Under the pieces are notes generated by a model. It saw nothing but the letters and a program-made list of their open reading frames with translations, did not search any database and had not been told where the DNA came from. From contig JACJWZ010000002.1 in NCBI GenBank assembly GCA_020636895.1, forward strand, positions 186,001-250,000: a DNA stretch of 64,000 bases. The letters are read 5' to 3'. Positions 20,652 through 29,690 of the stretch are shown one piece after another. The first letter of the stretch is position 1, and each line of letters starts with the position of its first letter. This DNA comes from Thermoleophilales bacterium (GTDB lineage Bacteria > Actinomycetota > Thermoleophilia > Solirubrobacterales > 70-9). The translations under genes and the position numbers were made by a program.

Positions 20652-22113
20652 CTTGCCGGAAGTAGCTGACGAGTACAGCGACAGCGGCGAGCAGCGCGTA
20701 CACGGTTACCCCGAAAGCCCAGCCGCCGGTCACGTCGCTCAGGTAGTGCACCCGCAGGTACACGCGGCTCAGGCCAATCGCCGCGGCGAGCGCGATCCCG
20801 GCGACGACGATCGCCGTCCCCCGGGTCAACCCGACCTTCGCCCGCACCGAGATCATCAGCGCGATCCACACATAGATGATCGAGTGGGATGCGTGCCCGC
20901 TCGGGTAGGAGGGGCCGCCGGCGTCGACCAACGCGCCGTCGGGGCGGGGCCGGTCGACGATCTCCTTGGCGATGGGGGTGCCGATCAGGATCAGGGCGGC
21001 GCCGACGAGGAGCACCACCAGCTCCAGCCAATGCCTTCGGAGGCCGAGCCAGACCGCGGCGGCGAGCGTCGCGACCAGGACCGCCGGGGTCGTGCCGAGG
21101 GCCGTCACCACCTTCGACAGCGAGGTCAGCCAGTCGGTCGTGATCCGAGCGCAGAAGTCGATCAGCGCCTGGTCGGTGACCGTCGCGCCCGGTTGGTCGT
21201 GGACCAGCATCCCGAGAGCGATGAAGAGGTAGGAGCCGACGGCCAGGGCCGCGAGAGCGCTCGTCAGCTCAAGCCCGAGGTCACCGGGGGTCACGCGCTG
21301 CGCGAGGAACCGCGCCTGCGGGGAGACCGACTTGCCGAGCGCGAGGATCGATCGGAAGCCGCGCCGCTGTTGCATCCATCGCTCGACCTTGTCGCGGTTC
21401 TCCGGCTCGCGCAGGAACCGCACCGCGACGATGGTCCCGACGATCAGGCCGACGATGATCGCGAACGCCAGCAGCACGTGCTCGGAGTTGCTGAGGACGG
21501 CGTCGATGTTCTTGGAGGCGAAGTAGCCGAGCAACACGAAGGCCGTCGCCCAGAGCCCGGTGCCGAGGATGCTGTACGGAGCCATCGCCCGGTACCGCAT
21601 CCCGGAGCTGCCGGCGATGAACGGCGCCAGCGCCCTGACGAGTCCGATGAACCGGCCGATCAGGATCGTCTTGCCGCCGTGGCTGTCGAAGTAGCGCTCG
21701 ACCTGGGCGAAGCGCTCGCGCGTGATCCGCACCCGGTGGCCGTGCTCGAGGATGAAGTCGCGGCCGAGCTTCTCGCCGAGCACGTAGCTGACCGTGTCGC
21801 CCATGAACGCGGCGAACCAGACGATCCCGATCGTCAGCACCACCGACGTCTCGCCCTGCCCCGCCACCGCACCGGCGAGGACCACGAACGTCTCGCCGGG
21901 AGCGACGAGCCCGACGAACGCGCCGGTCTCGAGGAACGCGAGGACAGCGACGATCGCGTACGTCCAGGCGCCGAGCTTCCCGGAGATGTCTTCGAGGACG
22001 TCCTGGGCATCGAAGTCGGGCAGGGCGCGCTTGATGAGCATGAAGGCGGCGATCGCCGCAACCGCGACCGCGGCCAGCTTCACCCACCCTCGGCGATCGG
22101 TCGGGAGCTGCAT
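20632..22113 (-). CDS. DedA-family (VTT) membrane protein fused to a PAP2 phosphatase
   Basis: A 493-residue polytopic protein with two parts. Residues ~30-220 are DedA/VTT-like: FLETGAFVGLVAPGETFVVL, GDTVSYVLGEKLG and GGKTILIGRFIGLVRALAPF. Residues ~290-485 are a PAP2 (type 2 phosphatidic acid phosphatase) domain with its three motifs: KEIVDRPRPDG (~384), YPSGHASHS (~404) and SRVYLRVHYLSDVTGG (~449), including the catalytic His. DedA proteins are linked to undecaprenyl-phosphate or phospholipid flipping, and PAP2 enzymes dephosphorylate undecaprenyl pyrophosphate or lipid phosphates. One protein doing both would recycle a lipid carrier, but that is inference. Its ATG overlaps the ispE stop (TGATG). 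Confidence 0.9.
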   Translation of the reverse strand: MQLPTDRRGWVKLAAVAVAAIAAFMLIKRALPDFDAQDVLEDISGKLGAWTYAIVAVLAFLETGAFVGLVAPGETFVVLAGAVAGQGETSVVLTIGIVWFAAFMGDTVSYVLGEKLGRDFILEHGHRVRITRERFAQVERYFDSHGGKTILIGRFIGLVRALAPFIAGSSGMRYRAMAPYSILGTGLWATAFVLLGYFASKNIDAVLSNSEHVLLAFAIIVGLIVGTIVAVRFLREPENRDKVERWMQQRRGFRSILALGKSVSPQARFLAQRVTPGDLGLELTSALAALAVGSYLFIALGMLVHDQPGATVTDQALIDFCARITTDWLTSLSKVVTALGTTPAVLVATLAAAVWLGLRRHWLELVVLLVGAALILIGTPIAKEIVDRPRPDGALVDAGGPSYPSGHASHSIIYVWIALMISVRAKVGLTRGTAIVVAGIALAAAIGLSRVYLRVHYLSDVTGGWAFGVTVYALLAAVAVLVSYFRQDGQRVD

Positions 22114-22979
22114 CAGGCCTCGGTTCCAGACAGGGCCACGATCGCCTGCCGCCCCCCCGCCTCGATCGCCGCCGCTGCACGTTCCGCGTCGGCGACGGTC
22201 TCGAAGACGCCGAACGCCGTCGGCCCGGACCCGGTCACCCGCGCGAGCAGCGCACCGGCGTCCTCGAGCGCCGCGAGCGCGCCCGCGATCGCCGGCCGCA
22301 GCGAGAGGGCCGCGGGCTGGAGGTCGTTGACGAGCAGATCGAGATGAGTGCTCACCTCTCCTCCCGTCGCAAACGCCCCCGCCACGGCCGCTCGCCGCTC
22401 CTCAATCTCCGCGGCGGAACGCGGGAGGCCGAGCCGGTCGGCTTCGGCGAAGACCGCGGGGGTCGGCAGGCCCTCCGAATCCGGGAGGAGCACGACCGCG
22501 AACGGATCGGGCTCGGGCAGCGGCGCCACGAGCTCCCCCGCGCCGCCGACCAGACTCGTGCGGGGATGGACCTGAGAGGGGACATCGGCGCCCAACCGCG
22601 CGGCGATCCTCATCAGCTCCTCCTCGGGCAGGTCGTCCGCGGCGAGGCGCAGCACCGCGGCGGCGTCCGCGCTTCCGCCACCCAGCCCGGCGGCGACGGG
22701 GGTTCGCTTCTCCACCTCGATCCGCAGCGGCGAACGCCGCCACCCGGCCTCGCGCAGCGCCTCGAGGGCGCGGGCGGTCAGGTCAGGACCCGCGATCCCG
22801 GGGCAGATCACCTCGTCGAAGGGTGCGTCGCCGTCGCTGATCACGAGCCGGTCGGCGAGCGAGATCGGGGTGAACACAGAGCAGAGCTCGTGCAGGCCGT
22901 CGTCGCGAGTCCCGCCCAGGTACAGGCAGAGGTTCAGCTTGGCGGGAGCGGTCAGGACGTGGGGGCCGAGCTCGCTCAT
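22113..22979 (-). CDS. ispE: 4-diphosphocytidyl-2-C-methyl-D-erythritol kinase
   Basis: GHMP-fold kinase of the MEP isoprenoid pathway; phosphorylates CDP-methylerythritol. The 288-residue protein starts at the ATG at 22979, shared with the ksgA stop (ATGA). The N-terminal APAKLNLCLYLGG block and the GHMP ATP loop PVAAGLGGGSADAAAVL are clear. The C-terminal GSGPTAFGVFE strand is the third GHMP motif. It lies between ksgA and DedA-PAP2 with 4- and 1-base overlaps, so all three are one translationally coupled operon. Confidence 0.95.
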   Translation of the reverse strand: MSELGPHVLTAPAKLNLCLYLGGTRDDGLHELCSVFTPISLADRLVISDGDAPFDEVICPGIAGPDLTARALEALREAGWRRSPLRIEVEKRTPVAAGLGGGSADAAAVLRLAADDLPEEELMRIAARLGADVPSQVHPRTSLVGGAGELVAPLPEPDPFAVVLLPDSEGLPTPAVFAEADRLGLPRSAAEIEERRAAVAGAFATGGEVSTHLDLLVNDLQPAALSLRPAIAGALAALEDAGALLARVTGSGPTAFGVFETVADAERAAAAIEAGGRQAIVALSGTEA

Positions 22980-23791
22980 CCGATGGCCTCCGCGAGGGCG
23001 AGGTGCTGCGGCGGCGTCAGCATCTCGGCGCGGGCGTCGGCGGGGAGCCCGAGCCTGACGAGCGCCTCCCGGCAGGCATGGCGCACCTCCGCCGAACGCG
23101 GCCGCGGCGGCGGCAGCCCCGCCCGCTCCGCCTCGGCCTCGCGGCGCTTCACCGCCAGCTCCATCGACTTCGGAAGCGCCTTGCGGCGATGCGCGAAGGC
23201 GTCGCGGATCAGCTGACGGTACCGCTCCGGCGGCGCCTCGGCGCGGCGCCGCAGCGACAGCACCGCCGACTCCACCCGCGGCCGCGGCTTGAACACCGCC
23301 GGATCGACGGTGCGCAGCATCCGCACCTCGCATGCGAGCTGGACGAGCACGCTCGGAGAGCCATACATCCGCGTCCCCGGCCGCGCTCGCAAGCGCTCGG
23401 CGATCTCCCGCTGGACCATCACCGTCCAGCGGCGCACCGACGGCAGCTCGGTGATCGTGCGCAGCAGGACCGGCGTCGCCACCGAGTAGGGCAGGTTCGC
23501 GACCATCGCAGTCGGCGGCGGCGTCAACGCCCCGAGGTCGACCTCCATCGCGTCCCCCCAGACGATCTCGAGGCCCGCGTGCCCGGCCTCGATCGGATCG
23601 AGCGCGGGGCGCAGGCGCTCGTCGATCTCGATCAGATGGACGCGCGCCACCCGCTCGGCCAGACGCCTCGTCAGCACCCCTTCCCCGCCCCCGACCTCGA
23701 GCACGACGTCGTCGGCGTCGAGCGCGGCGTCGGCGACGATCGCCTCGAGCAGGTTGGGATCGGCGAGAAAGTTCTGCCCGAGCCTGACCAC
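22976..23791 (-). CDS. rsmA: 16S rRNA dimethyladenosine transferase KsgA/RsmA
   Basis: Dimethylates A1518 and A1519 near the 3' end of 16S rRNA. The 271-residue protein has the Rossmann SAM-binding VLEVGGGEGVLTRRL loop, LIEIDERL, and the catalytic NLPYSVATPVL. The start GTG at 23791 places the LGQNFL block 4 residues in, a little shorter at the N-terminus than most homologues. It lies 26 bp after tatD. The metG-tatD-ksgA-ispE order is widespread. Confidence 0.95.
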   Translation of the reverse strand: MVRLGQNFLADPNLLEAIVADAALDADDVVLEVGGGEGVLTRRLAERVARVHLIEIDERLRPALDPIEAGHAGLEIVWGDAMEVDLGALTPPPTAMVANLPYSVATPVLLRTITELPSVRRWTVMVQREIAERLRARPGTRMYGSPSVLVQLACEVRMLRTVDPAVFKPRPRVESAVLSLRRRAEAPPERYRQLIRDAFAHRRKALPKSMELAVKRREAEAERAGLPPPRPRSAEVRHACREALVRLGLPADARAEMLTPPQHLALAEAIG

Positions 23792-23817
23792 GGCGGCCCT
23801 ACTCCCGCCTCACAGGC

Positions 23818-24597
23818 TCACCAGCCGAAGAGCCGCTGGGCGTTGGCCGTGACGACCGTGTCGAGCGCCGTGTAGGAGACACCACGGAGGTCCGCGACCG
23901 CCTCCGCCGTGTGGACCACGTTGGCGGGCGAGTTCGGTTTCCCCCGGACCGGCTGGGGCGACAGGAAGGGGCTGTCGGTCTCCACCAGCAGCAGCTCATC
24001 CGGAACCAGCGCTGCCGCCTCGCGGAGCTCGCCGGAGTTCGGGTAGGTGACGTTGCCGGCGAAGGAGACGTGCCAGCCCCGCTCGACGGCCTCCTGCGCG
24101 CGCTCGGCTGTGGCGGAGAAGCAGTGCAGGATCACATCGACGCCCTCGGCCTCGGCGGCGAGGAGCTCGAAGCAGTCGGCCACCGCCCGCCCCGCCCCAG
24201 GTCCGCTCGAGTCGCGGACGTGGATGACCAGCGGCAGCTCCGTCCGGCGGGCGATCCCGATCTGCGCCTCGAAGGCGCGGACCTGGTCGCCCTCGGGAGC
24301 TCCCTCGCGGTAGAAGTCGAGGCCGGTCTCGCCGATCGCCCGCACGAGCGGGTCGGCGGCGAGCGCCTCGATCGCGTCGGCCGCCGCGTCGTCGAAGCCG
24401 AGCGCGGAGTTCGGGTGCCTTCCGGCCGCGGCGTAGACGACGCCCTCGTGCTCGCGGGCGATCGCGACGGCCTCCTCGTTGGAGCGCTCGTCGAGGCCGA
24501 TGGTGAGCATCCGCTCGACGCCGAGGCGGCGCGCCTCGGCGACGATCTCCGCGGCGGGCGGCTTGCAGACCCCGATGTGGCAGTGGGAGTCGATCAC
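23818..24597 (-). CDS. tatD: TatD-family metal-dependent deoxyribonuclease
   Basis: A 259-residue amidohydrolase-fold hydrolase. The metal ligands are visible in MIDSHCHIG (HxH), IGETGLDFY (Glu), PLVIHVRD and ILHCFSA (His), and the C-terminal VETDSPFLSPQP (Asp). The GRHPN segment replaces the common GxHPH. Family members are metal-dependent DNases/exonucleases. It is 17 bp after metG and probably cotranscribed with it. Confidence 0.92.
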   Translation of the reverse strand: MIDSHCHIGVCKPPAAEIVAEARRLGVERMLTIGLDERSNEEAVAIAREHEGVVYAAAGRHPNSALGFDDAAADAIEALAADPLVRAIGETGLDFYREGAPEGDQVRAFEAQIGIARRTELPLVIHVRDSSGPGAGRAVADCFELLAAEAEGVDVILHCFSATAERAQEAVERGWHVSFAGNVTYPNSGELREAAALVPDELLLVETDSPFLSPQPVRGKPNSPANVVHTAEAVADLRGVSYTALDTVVTANAQRLFGW

Positions 24598-24614
24598 GGC
24601 GTGCAGCCCAGCCC

Positions 24615-26144
24615 TCAGCCCTTGGCTGGCGCGTCGAGCTTCGGGAACAACGCCGGGATCCTCTCGACCTCCACCCCGCCGCCGCGGGAGCCGAACTCGC
24701 AGAGCCCACGGTCATCCTCGCCGAGAGCGGCGAGCAGCTTGTCGGTCGCGGCCGGCATGTAGGCGTGCAGCAGCAGCGTGACGACGCGCAGCCCCTCGGC
24801 GAGGTTGAAGAGGACGTCGTCGAGCTCGGCGGCCCGCTCGTCGTCCTTGGCGAGGTCCCACGGCCGCATCTCCTCGACGTAGCGGTTGAGCCGCCGCACG
24901 GCCTCCCAGCACGCCTCCAGGGCGCGGCTGATCTCGCAGCCGTCGAGCAGATCGCAGACCCGGTCGCGCAGCGTCGCCAGCCCCGCTCCACCGCCCTCGT
25001 CGCCGGCGAGCGCCTCGTCGAGGGCGCCCTCGGGGACGACGCCATCGCGGTAGCGGTCGATCATCGCCAGCGTCCTGCTCGCGAGGTTGCCGAAGTCGTT
25101 GGCGAGCTCGGTCTCGTAGCGCGACTCGAAGCCGGCCGGCGAGATCGAGCCGTCCTGGCCGAAGGAGACCTCGCGGAAGCAGTAGAAGCGCAGCGCGTCG
25201 GAGCCGAAGCGGTCGATCACCTCGAACGGATCGAGGACGTTGCCGAGCGACTTCGACATCTTCTTGTCGTCCATCAGCAGGTAGCCATGGACGTAGAGGC
25301 CCTTCGGCAGCGGCAGCTCCGCCGCCATCAGCATCGCCGGCCAGTACACGGAGTGGAACTTGAGGATGTCCTTGGCCATCACGTGCACGTCGCAGGGCCA
25401 GTAGCGCTCGGTCAGGTCCTCGCCGGGACGGGCGTAGGAGAGCGCCGTGTAGTAGTTGAGCAGCGCGTCGAACCAGACGTACATCACCTGCTCGGGATCC
25501 CAGGGGAGCGGCACCCCCCAGCTCAGCTTCGGGCGCGAGAGCGAGACGTCCTGCAGGCCGCCCTTGATGAAGGCGAGCGCCTCGTTGCGGCGGAAGTCGG
25601 GGCGGACGAAGTCGGGGTGACCGGCGTAGAGCTTCTCGAGTGGCTCCTGGAAGGTCGAGAGGCGGAAGAACCAGTTCTGCTCGGTCTCCAGCTCGAGGAC
25701 GATCTCGTGGATCGGGCAGCGGTTGCCCTCGAGCAGCTCGGTCGGCGTCTTGAAGTCGGCGCAGCGCGGGCAGTAGTAGCCCTCGTAGGTCCCCTCGTAG
25801 GTGTGGCCGTTGTCGTGGATGCGCTGCATCACCTCCTGGACCTTGGCCACGTGCTCGGGGTCGCTGGTGCGGATGAAGAAGTCGTTGGAGGCGTCGATCC
25901 GCGGCATCAGGTCCTTGAAGCGCTGCGAGTTCTTGTCCGCCAGCGCGCGCGGCTCCACCCCCTGCCGCTCGGCCGCCTGCGCGACCGGCTCGCCGTGCTC
26001 GTCGGTCCCGGTCAGGAAGAACACGTCCTCGCCCCGCTGGCGCATGTGCCGGGCGAGGATGTCGGCGCCGATCGTCGTGTACGCGTGGCCGAGGTGCGGC
26101 TCCGCGTTGACGTAGTAGATCGGGGTGGTGACGTAGAAGGACAT
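24615..26144 (-). CDS. metG: Methionyl-tRNA synthetase
   Basis: Charges tRNA-Met; class I synthetase. The 509-residue protein starts at the ATG at 26144 (MSFYVTTPIYYVN). It shows HLGH (residues 17-20, the HIGH motif), the knuckle YYCPRCADFKTPTELLEGNR with Cys/Cys/Cys/His ligands, WFDALLNYYTAL, and KMSKS at ~296-300. The C-terminal anticodon-binding helices follow; no tRNA-binding OB domain is appended. Upstream frames read on, but give only low-complexity sequence. It diverges from the SpoIID gene. Confidence 0.96.
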   Translation of the reverse strand: MSFYVTTPIYYVNAEPHLGHAYTTIGADILARHMRQRGEDVFFLTGTDEHGEPVAQAAERQGVEPRALADKNSQRFKDLMPRIDASNDFFIRTSDPEHVAKVQEVMQRIHDNGHTYEGTYEGYYCPRCADFKTPTELLEGNRCPIHEIVLELETEQNWFFRLSTFQEPLEKLYAGHPDFVRPDFRRNEALAFIKGGLQDVSLSRPKLSWGVPLPWDPEQVMYVWFDALLNYYTALSYARPGEDLTERYWPCDVHVMAKDILKFHSVYWPAMLMAAELPLPKGLYVHGYLLMDDKKMSKSLGNVLDPFEVIDRFGSDALRFYCFREVSFGQDGSISPAGFESRYETELANDFGNLASRTLAMIDRYRDGVVPEGALDEALAGDEGGGAGLATLRDRVCDLLDGCEISRALEACWEAVRRLNRYVEEMRPWDLAKDDERAAELDDVLFNLAEGLRVVTLLLHAYMPAATDKLLAALGEDDRGLCEFGSRGGGVEVERIPALFPKLDAPAKG

Positions 26145-26221
26145 CGGCGGTGAGTATTGCGTGCCCGTCGGGACCCACGGGGGGAGCGCAACGCAGGGCC
26201 GTCGCGCGGGTTCCCGAATAG

Positions 26222-27328
26222 GTGGGCATGCGGGCACGACACCTCCTCCCGTTGATCCCGGTGGCGCTGGCGCTGGCGCTTCCGTCCGGCGCCACGGCCA
26301 AGACCACCTGGATCGTCAACGGTGCCGGCTTCGGTCACGGCGTCGGGATGAGCGCCTACGGGGCCTACGGCTACGGCAAGCACGACGTCGGCTACCGCAA
26401 GATCCTCAGCCACTACTTCCGCCACGTGAAGGTGAGGCGCAAGCGCAGCTCGCCCACCGTGAAGGTGCTGCTCGACGTCCGCGCCGGCGACGTCGCCTTC
26501 TCCCGCGCGACCCGCGCCTGCGGCAAGAGACTGCGCCCGACCCGGACCTACCGCGCCCATCGCAGCGGCGGCGCGATCACGCTGACGACGCGCTCCGGCA
26601 GGCGGATCGAGGGCTGCGGCAAGCGCCTGCAGGCGACGGGCCGCAGCAACATCAAGGTCGCGGGCCTCGGCCGCTACCGAGGCGCGATCAACGCGGTGGC
26701 CGCGAGCTCGGGGTCGATCAACGTCGTCAACCAGGTCGGCGTCAACGCCTACGCGCAGGGGGTCCTCCCGGGCGAGATCTACCCCTCGTGGCCGAAGCAG
26801 ACGCTGCGGGCGTTCGCCGTCGCGGCGCGCTCGATCGCGCTCGCCACGGACGTCGGCGGCGAGGGCTACGGCCTCTACGCCGACACCCGCACCCAGGTCT
26901 ACGAGGGCGCCGGCGAGGAGACGAGGCGCACCAACGCCGCCGTGCAGGCGACCCGCGACGAGGTCCTCACCTACCGCGGCAGGGTCATCCAGGCCTTCTA
27001 CCACTCGTCGTCAGGTGGCCGGACGGAGTCGCGCTTCCTCGGCGCGCCCAAGGTGCCCTGGCTGAAGAGCGTCCGCGACCCCTACGACAAGCTCGCGCCG
27101 CTGCATCGGTGGCGAGTTCGCTTCTCCCAGGCGGAGGTGAACACGATGCTCGGCGGCTACGTCGACGGCAGGGTGCGCCGGATCGTCGTCCTCAAGCGCG
27201 GTGACTCACCGCGGATCGTCCGCGCCAAGATCGTCTCCGACCGCGGCTCGGCGCGGATCCGCGGGGACGCGCTGGCTGCCGCGCTCGGCCTCTACGACCG
27301 CTGGGCGTTCTTCCGCAAGCGGCGCTGA
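26222..27328 (+). CDS. Secreted SpoIID/LytB-domain protein
   Basis: A 368-residue exported protein. A signal peptide ends near ALPSGATAK (~26). The SpoIID/LytB domain follows: NGAGFGHGVGMSAYGAYGYG, NVVNQVGVNAYAQGVLPGEI (the Glu is at the position of the SpoIID catalytic acid), WPKQTLRAFAVAARSIAL and FYHSSSGGRTES. Such proteins are lytic transglycosylases or amidase enhancers acting on peptidoglycan, and in non-sporulating actinobacteria are general wall enzymes. The GTG at 26222 is used; an ATG at 26228 with AGGTGG just before it is equally possible. Confidence 0.87.
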   Translation: MGMRARHLLPLIPVALALALPSGATAKTTWIVNGAGFGHGVGMSAYGAYGYGKHDVGYRKILSHYFRHVKVRRKRSSPTVKVLLDVRAGDVAFSRATRACGKRLRPTRTYRAHRSGGAITLTTRSGRRIEGCGKRLQATGRSNIKVAGLGRYRGAINAVAASSGSINVVNQVGVNAYAQGVLPGEIYPSWPKQTLRAFAVAARSIALATDVGGEGYGLYADTRTQVYEGAGEETRRTNAAVQATRDEVLTYRGRVIQAFYHSSSGGRTESRFLGAPKVPWLKSVRDPYDKLAPLHRWRVRFSQAEVNTMLGGYVDGRVRRIVVLKRGDSPRIVRAKIVSDRGSARIRGDALAAALGLYDRWAFFRKRR

Positions 27329-27375
27329 GCGGAGCCCGCCGCAGCGCGCCCGCCGACGCCGAACGGCCACCCGAT

Positions 27376-27389
27376 CCCGCCATAGCGGG
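27376..27389. terminator. Short hairpin between convergent genes
   Basis: CCCGC-CATA-GCGGG, a 5-bp stem with a 4-nt loop, lies between the convergent SpoIID and acyltransferase stop codons. It is small but well placed for a bidirectional terminator. Confidence 0.35.
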
Positions 27390-27415
27390 GCTCCGTGGAC
27401 GTTCAGCGAATCCGC

Positions 27416-29503
27416 TTAGCCCGTGACCGACGGGTCGGTGGTGGTCGTCGGTGTCGTGGGCGTGGTCGGCGTGGTCTCGGTGTCGGTCGTGGAATCGGCA
27501 GCGCCGCCGCGCTTCTTCTTCGGGACGTTGTCCTTGGTCGCCTCGGCGATCGCCTTCGAGTCCGGATCGATCAGGCAGTTGTCGGAGTTGCCGCCGTCGA
27601 CGTCACCGTCGGCCGGGAACGCGGTCAGCAGCGCATCGGCGATCAGCTTGCCGCGCTGCGCGTAGCCCTGGCTCGTGAAGTGGATGCCGTCGTCGATGAA
27701 CCACTGGTCGCGGACGTCGGAGGCCCAGTCGTAGATGCGCATGTTCGGGTAGCGGTTGCACGCCTTCAGCAGCGCCGCGTCCCAGCTCTCCATGTTCGCG
27801 GCCGCGTAGGGGCCGCTGGGGACGATCGACTTCACGTTCACCCACAGCACCGGGTCGCCGTCGGCCACGCTCATCATCGAATCGATCCGCTCGTCGTAGC
27901 CGACGGCCGATCCCGCCGAGACGTTGGCCGCCTCGTTGGTCCCCATCGCGAACACCCAGCAGCCGTCGAAGCCTTGATCGCGCCACGCCTGCGCCACCTC
28001 CTGCGCGTTCGGCTGCCCCTCGAAGCGCTCGTAGATCGAGCGAGCGCCCGAGACCTCGAGGTGAGCGACCGGCGCTCCCACGCGCTCGTACTGCGCGGCG
28101 ATCTGCTTCGACGGGTCAAGGTACTCGTCGGAGACGAGCCCCTCGGAGGTCGAGTCACCCACATGGACCACGGACTTGCAGATCGTCCGGTTGCTCTCGG
28201 CCGCATCGGTCTCCTTGCCGGTGACCGTCTGTGCGACCGAGATGTTCCCGGGCTCTTCGGAGCGGTCCGGCCCCGTACCGGCACCCGCGAGACCCGCGAA
28301 GGCGGCCATCAGCACGACCGCGCAGCCGCCGATCGCCGCCCAGCCGCCACGGGTGATGTTCTCGCGCCGGTAGCGACCGCCCTTGAAGTCCGCCCAGATG
28401 CGTCTCAGGGCTCCGTGGCGGATCGGGTCCTCGACGTACTTCCAGGAGAGCGCGGCGACGATGAACGTGGCGGCGACCTGCAGGAAAGCGCGCGGGAGAT
28501 CGACGCCCTGGGCCCCGTCGGGGGTCGTGAGGACGATGATCGGGAAGTGCCACAGGTAGATGCCGTAGGAGCGCTGCCCGACCCACAGCATCGGCCTGCA
28601 ACCGACGATCGGGCCCAGTCGCGAGGCGGGGTGAGCGAGCGCGGCGACGGCCATCGCGGTCGCAACCGAGAGCAGCAGGAACCCGCCGCGGTAGAGGAAC
28701 GGGTCGTATTCCTGGGCGCGCAGGAAGAGGATGAAGACGACCAGCAGACCGATCCCGCCGACGATGTCGATCGTCCGCCGCGCCTCCGGCTTGATCCTCG
28801 CGTGCAGGCGGCGGCTCGGCCACACCATCGCCAGCGCTGCGCCGACCAGCAGCTCCAGCGCCCGCGTGTCGGTGCCGTAGTAGACGCGCGAGGGATCGAT
28901 CCCCGGCGAGTAGAGGACGATCATCACGATCATCGAGATCAGGGCGAGGACGAGCGTCGCGCCCGCCATCCGGAACCTCGCCCCGGTGGTCGGCTCCACC
29001 CGCGGGAAGAGCTTCGCCCCGAGGATGATCACGAACGGCCAGACGATGTAGAACTGCTCCTCCACCGACAGCGACCACAGGTGGTTGAGCGGCTCCGGCG
29101 TCCCGAACTGCGCGAAGTAGGAGACGTCGTGGAAGATCAGGTACCAGTTGTTGACGTAGAAGGCCGCCGTGATCACGGCGTCGCGGAAGTCGGGCGGCTG
29201 ATGGGGGCCGAACACCGTCACCCAGGCGGTGACGATGATCAACATCAGGAAGAGCGCCGGCAGCAGGCGCCTGGCTCGGGCGAGCCAGAAGGGCAGGAGC
29301 CGGACCCCGCCCTTGTCCACCTGGTTGAGGAGGATGTCCGTGATCAGGTAGCCGGAGAGCGTGAAGAACACGCCGACGCCGAGCAGGCCGCCGGGAAACC
29401 AGGTGAAGCCCAGGTGGTAGATGATCACCGCGATCACCGCGATGGCCCTCAGGCCATCGAGTCCCGGCATATAGCGCTCGCCGCGCTTGATCGGTGCAGG
29501 CAT
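27416..29503 (-). CDS. OafA-type membrane acyltransferase fused to an SGNH domain
   Basis: A 695-residue protein. Residues ~10-400 hold about 10-11 TM helices with acyltransferase-3 marks: the N-terminal MPGLDGLRAIAVIAVI and YHLGFTWFPGG (catalytic His), and FFTLSGYLITDIL. After TM11 an extracytoplasmic SGNH hydrolase-like domain has HVGDSTSEGL (Ser at ~448), FAMGTNEAAN (block III, Glu instead of Asp) and DDGIHFTSQGY (~604, Asp-His). The tail is Thr/Pro-rich. OafA/OatA proteins O-acetylate wall sugars or lipopolysaccharide. The ATG at 29503 is used; longer frames upstream are low-complexity. It diverges from two coupled genes, one also an SGNH hydrolase. Confidence 0.88.
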   Translation of the reverse strand: MPAPIKRGERYMPGLDGLRAIAVIAVIIYHLGFTWFPGGLLGVGVFFTLSGYLITDILLNQVDKGGVRLLPFWLARARRLLPALFLMLIIVTAWVTVFGPHQPPDFRDAVITAAFYVNNWYLIFHDVSYFAQFGTPEPLNHLWSLSVEEQFYIVWPFVIILGAKLFPRVEPTTGARFRMAGATLVLALISMIVMIVLYSPGIDPSRVYYGTDTRALELLVGAALAMVWPSRRLHARIKPEARRTIDIVGGIGLLVVFILFLRAQEYDPFLYRGGFLLLSVATAMAVAALAHPASRLGPIVGCRPMLWVGQRSYGIYLWHFPIIVLTTPDGAQGVDLPRAFLQVAATFIVAALSWKYVEDPIRHGALRRIWADFKGGRYRRENITRGGWAAIGGCAVVLMAAFAGLAGAGTGPDRSEEPGNISVAQTVTGKETDAAESNRTICKSVVHVGDSTSEGLVSDEYLDPSKQIAAQYERVGAPVAHLEVSGARSIYERFEGQPNAQEVAQAWRDQGFDGCWVFAMGTNEAANVSAGSAVGYDERIDSMMSVADGDPVLWVNVKSIVPSGPYAAANMESWDAALLKACNRYPNMRIYDWASDVRDQWFIDDGIHFTSQGYAQRGKLIADALLTAFPADGDVDGGNSDNCLIDPDSKAIAEATKDNVPKKKRGGAADSTTDTETTPTTPTTPTTTTDPSVTG

Positions 29504-29677
29504 GGAAGGTCCGTTGCGTGGCGAGGCGTCGACCGGATCGGCGCCGCCTCCCTCTGAGGCCCCAATTAAAGCGGGAAGGCAGGCGGGGTCGGGCTCGCGT
29601 CCAGCCGGTAGGGAGGCCTGCTCCCACATACGGGAGGAAGTAGCCCTGCTGGTTGCGCCGGAGGGCGACCGGGCCTC

Positions 29678-29683
29678 TAACCT
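29678..29683 (+). promoter_or_regulatory. Candidate -10 (TAACCT) of a leaderless promoter
   Basis: TAACCT ends 7 nt before the GTG at 29691, which supports that start and transcription beginning at the start codon. Confidence 0.4.
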
Positions 29684-29690
29684 TGGCGCG

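Noticed and set aside
22113..23333. Longer IspE start (406 residues)
   Set aside because: The extension is antisense-like Ala/Arg-rich sequence overlapping ksgA; the conserved APAKLNL start lies at 22979.
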